Shown one piece after another: positions 7,461 to 14,042 of a stretch of 30,735 bases of DNA. How positions within the stretch are numbered: position 1 is the first letter of the stretch; each line of letters starts with the position of its first letter. The notes under the pieces are model-generated. The model saw nothing but the letters and a program-made list of their open reading frames with translations, was not told the origin of the DNA and searched no databases. A program made the translations under genes and the position numbers. The stretch comes from Porphyromonadaceae bacterium UBA7203 (GTDB taxonomy: Bacteria; Bacteroidota; Bacteroidia; Bacteroidales; Muribaculaceae). The stretch lies in contig DKUN01000025.1 in NCBI GenBank assembly GCA_002490725.1, forward strand, positions 64,035 to 94,769, in the 5' to 3' direction.

Positions 7461-8156
7461 ATGGAAATTATTTACGAAGACAACCACTTGATTGTGGTGA
7501 ACAAGGCCGCCGGCGAAATTGTGCAGGGCGACAAAACCGGCGACGAACCGCTGCTGGAGCGCGTCAGGGCTTATATTAAGGAAACGTATGCCAAACCCGG
7601 CAATGTTTTCTGCGGCCTGGTGCATCGGCTCGACAGGCCTGTGGCCGGCCTCGTCGTGTTTGCCAAGACGTCTAAAGCGCTCAGCCGTATGTGTGAGCTA
7701 TTTCGCAAAGGCGAGGTCTCCAAAACCTACTGGGCCATAACCCGCAACCTCCCCGCCGAACCTCAGGCGCGGCTCACCCACTGGATTACCACAGTGGAGC
7801 GCACCAATAAGAGCACCGCTCATCCGGCCCCGTGTCCGGGCGCCAAGGAATCTCGCCTGTCTTATCGCGTCATTGGCCGTAGCGAGCGCTATAATCTCCT
7901 TGAAGTCAAACTCGAAACCGGACGCAAACATCAGATTAGAGTGCAGCTCTCGGCTATCGGATGTCCAGTCAAGGGCGACCTCAAGTATGGCGACAAACGC
8001 AGCAATCCCGATGGCGGCATATCTCTGATGGCGCGCAAAATCGAATTCATTCACCCGGTCAGCCGTCAGCCGATTTCGCTTATTGCCCCCGTGCCCGGGG
8101 GCGACCCCCTTTGGCTCGCACTTGAACAGTCGGCCGCCGAAAATTCCAACCGCTAA
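7461..8156 (+). CDS. RluA family pseudouridine synthase
   Basis: The 231-residue protein carries the RluA catalytic motif GLVHRLDRPVAGLVVFAKT, with the catalytic aspartate at residue 58. It also has the C-terminal KLETGRKHQIRVQLSAIGCPVKGD block that binds the target uridine. It begins directly with the catalytic domain (IIYEDNHLIVVNKAAG) and lacks the N-terminal S4 RNA-binding domain of RluC and RluD, so it is a short, catalytic-only member. It isomerises uridine in rRNA or tRNA, but the exact target cannot be read from sequence. It is followed after 12 bases by fmt, probably on the same transcript. Confidence 0.9.
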   Translation: MEIIYEDNHLIVVNKAAGEIVQGDKTGDEPLLERVRAYIKETYAKPGNVFCGLVHRLDRPVAGLVVFAKTSKALSRMCELFRKGEVSKTYWAITRNLPAEPQARLTHWITTVERTNKSTAHPAPCPGAKESRLSYRVIGRSERYNLLEVKLETGRKHQIRVQLSAIGCPVKGDLKYGDKRSNPDGGISLMARKIEFIHPVSRQPISLIAPVPGGDPLWLALEQSAAENSNR

Positions 8157-8168
8157 ACATTCCCAACA

Positions 8169-9044
8169 GTGAAAATAGTTTTCTTAGGCACTCCTGAATT
8201 TGCCGTCGAAAGCCTCGACGCAATCATTAAGGCCGGCCATGAGGTCGCCGCCGTAGTCACCGCTACCGACAAACCGGCCGGCCGCGGCCATAAACTGCTC
8301 CCGTCGGCCGTCAAGCAATATGCCCTTGACCACGGCATCGAAGTTCTGCAGCCCGCCAAGTTGCGCGATCCGGAATTTCTTGACCGTCTCAGGCAAATCA
8401 ACGCCGACATATTTGTTGTCATCGCATTCCGCATGCTTCCTGAAGAAGTCTGGGCCATGCCGCCTATGGGCACCTTCAATCTTCACGCTTCGCTCCTTCC
8501 GCGCTACCGCGGAGCTGCGCCCATAAACCGCGCGGTGATGAACGGTGACAGCCGTACAGGCGTCACAACATTTATGCTTAAACGCGACATCGACACCGGC
8601 GACATACTCCGCCAGGAAGCAATCGACATCGCTCCCGACGAGAATGTAGGCTCTGTACATGACAGACTCATGCACCTCGGGGCGCGCGTAACCGTTGAGA
8701 CTCTCGCCGATATTGCCGGCGGAACTGCCGTGGCCATACCGCAGTCAGACGATGAAGCCACTCCGGCTCCGAAAATCTTCAAGGACGATTGTCGCCTCAG
8801 CTCAACCATGACAGCCGAACAGGCCCGCAACCACATCCGCGGACTGTCGCCATATCCCGGCGCATGGACCGACGAGCTTCTCGATGGCCAGACAATCAAA
8901 GTGTTCAGCGCAATTCACGCCAACGAGCGTCGTCCAGGTCACATGTACATGGATTTTGCCGACGGTTCGCTTGAACTGATTGAAATCCAGCCCGCAGGCA
9001 AGAAACGGATGCTTGCAGCTGACTTCCTGCGCGGACTTCGCTAA
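8169..9044 (+). CDS. fmt: Methionyl-tRNA formyltransferase
   Basis: Fmt transfers a formyl group from 10-formyltetrahydrofolate to initiator Met-tRNA in the cytoplasm. The protein starts MKIVFLGTPEFAVESL from a GTG codon. The formyltransferase motif FNLHASLLPRYRGAAPINRA places the catalytic residues at N104, H106 and D142 (KRDIDTGDI). At 291 residues it is somewhat shorter than the roughly 315 of E. coli Fmt, the difference lying in the C-terminal tRNA-binding domain. The C-terminus still carries the IRGLSPYPGAW block. It follows the pseudouridine synthase gene by 12 bases. Its usual partner def is far away, at 24647-25210. Confidence 0.95.
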   Translation: MKIVFLGTPEFAVESLDAIIKAGHEVAAVVTATDKPAGRGHKLLPSAVKQYALDHGIEVLQPAKLRDPEFLDRLRQINADIFVVIAFRMLPEEVWAMPPMGTFNLHASLLPRYRGAAPINRAVMNGDSRTGVTTFMLKRDIDTGDILRQEAIDIAPDENVGSVHDRLMHLGARVTVETLADIAGGTAVAIPQSDDEATPAPKIFKDDCRLSSTMTAEQARNHIRGLSPYPGAWTDELLDGQTIKVFSAIHANERRPGHMYMDFADGSLELIEIQPAGKKRMLAADFLRGLR

Positions 9045-9065
9045 ATAATGTTAAAGCCGACGGTT

Positions 9066-9081
9066 TGGCACAATCTTTGCT
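9066..9081 (+). promoter_or_regulatory. Candidate sigma-54 (RpoN) promoter of clpC
   Basis: TGGCAC at 9066-9071, five bases, then TTGCT at 9077-9081 match the sigma-54 consensus TGGCAC-N5-TTGCW. The GG (-24) and GC (-12) dinucleotides are 12 bases apart. Transcription would start near 9092, giving a short leader to ATG 9120. An exact TAnnTTTG element is absent here. If real, the gene needs an AAA+ enhancer-binding activator. Confidence 0.65.
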
Positions 9082-9119
9082 GTTCCTTGGTGGTTATTAA
9101 AGAAACAGGATACAATTTT

Positions 9120-11630
9120 ATGGAAATCAGACTGACTGAAGAACTCAACAACATACTCCAGGAATCGCTCAACGTGGCCGTCAGGTGCAACAGCGCGCGC
9201 GTCATGCCCGAACACCTGTTGATTGCGATGATTACATCGCCCGACGGTGCATGCGCCGCTGCCATTGACGATGCCGCCGGACGCCCGGGTTATGCTGCCG
9301 ATTATGTCGCCGGCATGCTTGCCGATGCCTGCGACACCGCCGGCCCGCTCTCGCAGGCTCCTGTGGCGATGCCTTTGACCGAACGCCTCGTCAAGCTGTC
9401 GGCTCTCGAAGCCCGTATGCTCCGCTCAAGCGTTGTCGAGCCGGTTCACCTCCTTCTGGCTTTGTTTCACAACTCCGAAGTCGGCATTATGAGTTTCATG
9501 GGTCCGCTCCACAATGCCGGAGTGACATACGAGGCCCTTTACTCACGCGTCAGCGGCTCCACGCCGGGCATGGGTGCCGGAGGCGGTTTTACCGACGACG
9601 ATGACTCTGACGACGACATGCCCGTAGAACCCTCCCGCCCGGCCGATTCCAAATCGCAGTCAGGAGCCCGAAAAGGGTCTGACACCCCCATGCTCGACAA
9701 ATTCGGCATCGACATGACGCGCGCCGCCGCCGAGGGCCGCCTTGACCCGGTAATCGGTCGTGAAACCGAAATCGAACGTGTCGCGCAGATTCTCAGCCGC
9801 CGAAAAAAGAACAACCCCGTGCTCATAGGTGAACCCGGTGTCGGCAAGTCAGCCATTGTCGAAGGACTTGCCCTGCGCATAACTCGCCGCCAGGTGGCAC
9901 GCGTCCTGTTCGACAAACGGGTCATTGCCCTCGACATGGCATCACTGGTTGCCGGCACCAAATACCGCGGCCAGTTTGAAGAGCGTGTCAAAGCGATTCT
10001 CACCGAACTCAGCAAGAACCGCGACATAATTCTCTTTATTGACGAGCTTCACACCATTGTCGGCGCTGGTAACGCCGCCGGCAACATGGATGCCGCCAAC
10101 ATGCTCAAACCTGCGCTCGCACGCGGCGAAATCCAGTGCATCGGCGCAACAACCCTCGACGAATACCGCACCTCGATTGAAAAAGACGGCGCCCTTGAAC
10201 GCCGATTCCAGAAGGTGATGGTCGAGCCCACAACTCCCGAGCAGACGCGAGTGATTCTCGACAACATCAAGGGCCAGTATGAAGATCATCATAACGTCAG
10301 CTACACGCCCGACGCGCTCGATGCGTGCGTCAAACTGACAGAACGCTACATATCTGACCGCACATTTCCCGACAAGGCTATCGATGCGCTCGATGAAGCC
10401 GGTTCCAGAGTCCATATCGGCAACATAGTTGTGCCTCCCGAAATCGAAGCCCTCGAAGAGCAGGTGCGTCAGGCCGAGGAACTCAAGCTCGCAGCCGTCA
10501 AGGCACAGGACTACGAACAGGCCGCAAGCCATCGCGACAACGGCGTGCGCCTGCGCAAGGAGCTTGATGCCGCGCGCGAACGATGGGAACAGGATATGAG
10601 CCGGACGCGCGTCACGGTCGATGCTGACAAAGTGGCCGAAGTAGTGGCAATGATGACGGGAGTGCCCGTGCAGCGCATTGCTCAGGCCGAAGGCTTGCGC
10701 CTGGTCGAAATGGCCCCGCAGCTGAAGTCATCTATAATCGGCCAGGATGGCGCTATTGACAAGGTGGTCAAAGCAATTCAGCGCAACCGCGTAGGTCTAA
10801 AGGACCCCAATAAGCCTATCGGCACATTCATGTTCCTCGGACCAACCGGTGTAGGCAAAACTCATCTTGCCAAAAAACTGGCCGAATATCTGTTTGACTC
10901 TGCCGATACGCTCATCAGAATCGACATGAGTGAATACATGGAAAAATTCACCGTCAGCCGTCTGGTCGGTGCGCCTCCGGGATATGTCGGTTATGAAGAG
11001 GGCGGCCAGCTCACTGAAAAAGTGCGCCGTCATCCCTATAGCGTGGTGCTGCTCGATGAAATCGAGAAGGCTCACCCCGACGTGTTCAACCTGCTGTTGC
11101 AGGTAATGGACGAAGGCCGCCTGACCGACTCGCTCGGCCGCCGCATCGACTTCAAGAACACCATCATAATCATGACGAGCAACATCGGCACCCGCCAGCT
11201 CAAGGACTTCGGCTCAGGCGTCGGCTTCAATACGCGCGACACCGACCGCGAGTTCAATCACGGTGTGCTGACCAAAGCGCTCAACAAGGCGTTTGCTCCC
11301 GAGTTCCTGAATCGTGTGGACGATATCATAATGTTCGACCAGCTTTCAAAAGAGGCTATTTTCAAGATTATCGACGTTGAGCTTAAAGGCTTCTACAAGC
11401 GCTGTGCCGAACTCGGCATCACGCTCGAAATTTCCGAGGCAGCCAAGACTTTCATTGCCGACAAGGGCTATGACGCGCAGTTTGGCGCCCGTCCGCTCAA
11501 GCGAGCCATCCAGAAATATCTTGAAGACCCCCTGGCCGAACAGATACTTGCCGGCAAGACCCTCAATGGTTCGACCATCCGCGTTGACCACACCGACGGC
11601 GCCCCCGACGTAACCCTTACCGTTAACTGA
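9120..11630 (+). CDS. clpC: ATP-dependent Clp protease ATP-binding subunit, ClpC type
   Basis: This 836-residue AAA+ unfoldase feeds substrates to ClpP. A Clp N domain (about residues 1-145) and an acidic, flexible linker (150-190) come first. NBD1 has Walker A GEPGVGKSA at 237-245 and FIDELHTIVGAG. A short middle region follows with a UVR-like motif (AAVKAQDYEQAASHRDN, about 457-473). NBD2 has Walker A GPTGVGKTH at 574-582 and LLDEIEKAHPDVFN. The ClpP-docking tripeptide VGF is at 701-703. The UVR motif and short middle domain favour ClpC over ClpA or ClpB. The start at 9120 is preferred; an in-frame ATG at 9048 would translate through the sigma-54 promoter and adds residues foreign to the family. 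Confidence 0.92.
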   Translation: MEIRLTEELNNILQESLNVAVRCNSARVMPEHLLIAMITSPDGACAAAIDDAAGRPGYAADYVAGMLADACDTAGPLSQAPVAMPLTERLVKLSALEARMLRSSVVEPVHLLLALFHNSEVGIMSFMGPLHNAGVTYEALYSRVSGSTPGMGAGGGFTDDDDSDDDMPVEPSRPADSKSQSGARKGSDTPMLDKFGIDMTRAAAEGRLDPVIGRETEIERVAQILSRRKKNNPVLIGEPGVGKSAIVEGLALRITRRQVARVLFDKRVIALDMASLVAGTKYRGQFEERVKAILTELSKNRDIILFIDELHTIVGAGNAAGNMDAANMLKPALARGEIQCIGATTLDEYRTSIEKDGALERRFQKVMVEPTTPEQTRVILDNIKGQYEDHHNVSYTPDALDACVKLTERYISDRTFPDKAIDALDEAGSRVHIGNIVVPPEIEALEEQVRQAEELKLAAVKAQDYEQAASHRDNGVRLRKELDAARERWEQDMSRTRVTVDADKVAEVVAMMTGVPVQRIAQAEGLRLVEMAPQLKSSIIGQDGAIDKVVKAIQRNRVGLKDPNKPIGTFMFLGPTGVGKTHLAKKLAEYLFDSADTLIRIDMSEYMEKFTVSRLVGAPPGYVGYEEGGQLTEKVRRHPYSVVLLDEIEKAHPDVFNLLLQVMDEGRLTDSLGRRIDFKNTIIIMTSNIGTRQLKDFGSGVGFNTRDTDREFNHGVLTKALNKAFAPEFLNRVDDIIMFDQLSKEAIFKIIDVELKGFYKRCAELGITLEISEAAKTFIADKGYDAQFGARPLKRAIQKYLEDPLAEQILAGKTLNGSTIRVDHTDGAPDVTLTVN

Positions 11631-11645
11631 CAACACACCCTATAC

Positions 11646-11685
11646 AAAACACAATAGCCCGCCATTGAGCGGGCTATTGTGTTTT
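11646..11685. terminator. Strong bidirectional terminator between clpC and the GH43 gene
   Basis: A 17-bp perfect stem (11646-11662 with 11669-11685) carries a 6-base loop CATTGA. It starts with AAAA and ends with TTTT, so it can terminate transcription on both strands. It lies between the converging stops at 11630 and 11696. Confidence 0.9.
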
Positions 11686-11695
11686 GTGGTCGGAA

Positions 11696-13279
11696 TCAGC
11701 GGGGAGTGAGGCGAAAGTAGTCGAAATCGGCATAGCCGTCGGTGCCTTCGGGGTCGGTGGTGAAGTTGAACAGGGCGAAGCGATTGGCAGTCCAGGGGAG
11801 TCCGAGGCCCATTTTGAGCGTATTGCCGATGGGGTGATAGTGACGCCCGTCGGTGCTGTAATAGAAGCGGGCGCTGAAGTCATGGTCGGTTACTCGGGCC
11901 CGAATCCATATTTTGTTGGCGGGCAAATCGGCATTGACGGTTTCGACTGTTTGGCCATCGTTGCTCATGATAATGCGGCGGATGCCGTCGGTCTGCGTAA
12001 CGGCGACATAGGCGTATGGAGCCTGAAACACGCCGAAACCGGCCACATTGCCGTTTTTCAAGGCAGCGACATCGATGCAGACAGTGCCTTCCGACGACGG
12101 GCCCTGAACCCGCTGGGTCAGCGTGTTGCGCGCCTCATTGAGGTCGCGGGCCACTGAGGCGTGAAGGCGCATATAGCCGGGGCGTTCGGTGAGCGACCAT
12201 CGATCGGGGTCGGGATTATGGTTCCATTGCCATTGCTGCCCGAGTGCCCTGCGGCTGAACTCGTCATCGGTGGCGGGCGATTTGATGGGCTGCTTTTTGC
12301 CGGTTGCGGGCTTGGTGTACGTAATGAGATCACGTCCGTTGTCGCCGAGCATCGGCCATCCGTCAACCCACTCAACGGGCTGCAGGTGGGCCACTCGGCC
12401 TATGGGACCGCGGTCCTGCATGATTATAAACCACCAGTCACCGTTGGCCAGCTGAACCATGCCGCCCTGGTGAAGACCGTTGCCCGGATAGGAACTGTCG
12501 TCGTCCATGATGATTTTGTGCTCATAAGGGCCATAGATGCTGTCGGCGCGTAAACATACCTGCCAGCCCCCGGTGCCGCCCGCAGGGCAGGTGAGATAAT
12601 ATTTCCCGTTTATCTTATACATATGCGAGCCCTCCATGCCGTAATATCCGCCGAGTTTGCGGTCGGCATCGAAGCTCCTGTCCCAGATAACCACGGGGTC
12701 GCCCTTGACTGAGTGCAGGTCGTCGGAGAGTTCACTGACCATGAGGTGTCCCTGGCCGTGAATTACGTAGGCCTTTCCGTCTTCGTCGAAAAAGAGCCCG
12801 GGGTCATAGAGATAGTCAGGAAAGATTGTGCGTATCCATGGCCCGGCTGGGTCCGAGGCCTCGCAAAGCGAAAAGCGGCCGGAGTTCTCACCGTTCCAGT
12901 TGGGCGTGCAGAAGCCTACATAAAACTTGCCGTTGTGATGGCGAATTGTGTTGGCCCACGAGCCGCGCAGATACATATTGCCTCCTTCGAGGTCATAGCG
13001 AGGGTCTTCGTCATAGCGCTCCACGGCGTAGCCTGCCATTTCCCAGTTGACCAGGTCTTTGGATTTCAGAATGGGGCATCCCGGCACATAGTGCATGCTC
13101 GTCGATACCATATAGAAATCATTGCCGACGCGAATAACGTCGGGGTCGGGCCAGTCGCCCCATAGAATCGGGTTGGTAAAAGTGCCGTCGCCGTTGTCGG
13201 GATTCCACGGTGAGGCCGCCGTTGAGGGCAGAATGGCGCCGAGAGTCAGCAGTATTCCGGAAATAATTTTGCGTTTCAT
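11696..13279 (-). CDS. Secreted glycoside hydrolase family 43 protein (xylosidase/arabinofuranosidase type)
   Basis: The 527-residue enzyme has a signal peptide (MKRKIISGILLTLGAILP, cut near STAAS). A five-bladed GH43 propeller carries the three acidic motifs: DWPDPDV (base, about residues 42-48), YDPGLFFDEDGKAY (pKa-modulating Asp) and GMEGSHMYK (acid Glu). The last 180 or so residues form a beta-sandwich ending AYVAVTQTDGIRRIIMSNDG..FNFTTDPEGTDGYADFDYFRL, as in GH43 proteins with the C2 domain. It should remove xylose or arabinose from plant polysaccharide in the periplasm or outside the cell. Three in-frame ATGs exist at 13294, 13285 and 13279. I use 13279 because the promoter at 13304-13311 leaves too little leader for the first. 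It is not part of a visible SusCD locus. Confidence 0.88.
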   Translation of the reverse strand: MKRKIISGILLTLGAILPSTAASPWNPDNGDGTFTNPILWGDWPDPDVIRVGNDFYMVSTSMHYVPGCPILKSKDLVNWEMAGYAVERYDEDPRYDLEGGNMYLRGSWANTIRHHNGKFYVGFCTPNWNGENSGRFSLCEASDPAGPWIRTIFPDYLYDPGLFFDEDGKAYVIHGQGHLMVSELSDDLHSVKGDPVVIWDRSFDADRKLGGYYGMEGSHMYKINGKYYLTCPAGGTGGWQVCLRADSIYGPYEHKIIMDDDSSYPGNGLHQGGMVQLANGDWWFIIMQDRGPIGRVAHLQPVEWVDGWPMLGDNGRDLITYTKPATGKKQPIKSPATDDEFSRRALGQQWQWNHNPDPDRWSLTERPGYMRLHASVARDLNEARNTLTQRVQGPSSEGTVCIDVAALKNGNVAGFGVFQAPYAYVAVTQTDGIRRIIMSNDGQTVETVNADLPANKIWIRARVTDHDFSARFYYSTDGRHYHPIGNTLKMGLGLPWTANRFALFNFTTDPEGTDGYADFDYFRLTPR

Positions 13280-13303
13280 CTGCATAGTTAACATAATTTA
13301 CGG

Positions 13304-13334
13304 CAAAAATAACTATTTCTTGATAAATCTGCAA
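13304..13334 (-). promoter_or_regulatory. Bacteroidetes promoter of the GH43 gene
   Basis: Read on the minus strand, TATTTTTG occupies 13311-13304 (exact TAnnTTTG), with TTG at 13334-13332 about 20 nt upstream. The predicted start is near 13298. Confidence 0.65.
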
Positions 13335-13470
13335 CTCCAAGGCTGCCCGTACTGAAAACAGCAGTTCCAAAATATGCTTCACCAAAATAAGCAACAAGAT
13401 AAACACGACGATAGCTGCAAGTCAACCCCTGTCAGGTACAATATTTCCCCAAATACCTAAACGGCTGAAA

Positions 13471-13513
13471 CTGCGTCGTAATTAAAGCTCAAAGAACCTT
13501 ACTTACGACGCAG
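13471..13513. repeat. 11-bp inverted repeat downstream of the thioredoxin gene
   Basis: CTGCGTCGTAA at 13471-13481 and TTACGACGCAG at 13503-13513 are perfect reverse complements separated by 21 bases. The element sits 10 bases after the thioredoxin stop (minus strand) and is followed on that strand only by TTT. It may be a weak terminator or a protein-binding site. Confidence 0.6.
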
Positions 13514-13522
13514 CCTGGAGGG

Positions 13523-13813
13523 TCAGCTCATCTGGAGCGCGGCGAGCAGTTCATCGCTTGCCACCTCGCCGACATGGCGCCACACTTCGCGACCGTCGCG
13601 GTAAATTATGAAGGTCGGGATTGTATCTGCACCGGCGTTTTCGGCTTCGCGTGGATGTTCGTCGATGTCATACTGGCACACGGGGATTTTTCCTCCTGTC
13701 AGTTCTTTGATTTCTTCAACTACGGGTTCCATGCGTTGGCAGTGGGGACACCATGAAGCATAAAACTCGACGAGAGTGACGCCGGTGTGGTTTTTGGCTT
13801 GTTCGTAGGTCAT
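13523..13813 (-). CDS. Thioredoxin family protein
   Basis: The 96-residue single-domain thioredoxin has the active site WCPHC (Cys 22 and Cys 25) in the context VEFYASWCPHCQRMEP, and the cis-proline motif DTIPTFIIYRDG. There is no signal peptide, so it should act in the cytoplasm. The CPHC active site differs from the CGPC of classic thioredoxins and suggests a different redox potential. It is the last gene of the minus-strand run from ilvA. It lies 67 bases after the small Cys-rich protein gene, with a short GC-rich hairpin in that gap, so it may be transcribed partly on its own. Confidence 0.9.
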   Translation of the reverse strand: MTYEQAKNHTGVTLVEFYASWCPHCQRMEPVVEEIKELTGGKIPVCQYDIDEHPREAENAGADTIPTFIIYRDGREVWRHVGEVASDELLAALQMS

Positions 13814-13844
13814 AAGTTAAGTAAAGGCTAAAGGTTAAACATCA

Positions 13845-13862
13845 GGGCCGGATTGACGGCCC
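13845..13862 (-). promoter_or_regulatory. Small GC-rich hairpin before the thioredoxin gene
   Basis: Read on the minus strand, GGGCCG (13862-13857), loop TCAATC, CGGCCC (13850-13845). Only a weak T-rich stretch follows (TGATGTTTAACC). It may be an attenuator, weak terminator or processing hairpin between the Cys-rich protein gene and the thioredoxin gene. Confidence 0.4.
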
Positions 13863-13880
13863 CGTGGTTATTGATCGCTT

Positions 13881-14042
13881 TTACTTCTGACAACGATTTG
13901 ACCCGCGCGATTGTTTGCGCGACGGACAGTCGAGCTGACAGCAGTCGCAGCAAGCTCCGCCTTTGCGACGGCGCCGAATGCGGTTGCACACATAAAGGAC
14001 GCAGAGGGCGAGGATAATCGCCACAATAATCCATTGAATCAT
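13881..14042 (-). CDS. 53-residue Cys-rich single-pass membrane protein (FeoB-associated-like)
   Basis: The short frame opens with MIQWIIVAIILALCVLYVC, a single membrane helix, followed by a basic stretch NRIRRRRKGG and a cysteine cluster CCDCCQLDC, with another Cys near the C-terminus. This plan (membrane helix, positive stretch, Cys cluster) is that of the FeoB-associated Cys-rich membrane proteins. That is the best guess, although no feoA or feoB gene is nearby. Its ATG (14042-14040) overlaps the topB stop as ATGA, indicating translational coupling. A different-frame open frame at 13828-14034 covers the same DNA but reads as low-complexity Arg/Leu/Ser sequence and is rejected. A role in metal or redox handling is plausible but unproven. 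Confidence 0.75.
   Translation of the reverse strand: MIQWIIVAIILALCVLYVCNRIRRRRKGGACCDCCQLDCPSRKQSRGSNRCQK

Noticed and set aside
9048..9119. Upstream ATG extending ClpC by 24 residues
   Set aside because: The extension covers the sigma-54-like promoter and has no Clp N-domain similarity; MEIRLTEELN at 9120 is the natural N-terminus.
11696..13279. GH43 gene as part of a polysaccharide utilisation locus
   Set aside because: No susC/susD pair, hybrid two-component regulator or other glycoside hydrolase is adjacent; it stands alone between housekeeping genes.
13828..14034. 68-residue open frame on the minus strand
   Set aside because: It overlaps the Cys-rich membrane protein in another frame and reads as Arg/Leu/Ser-rich noise; the frame 13881-14042 has a proper membrane helix and an ATGA overlap.
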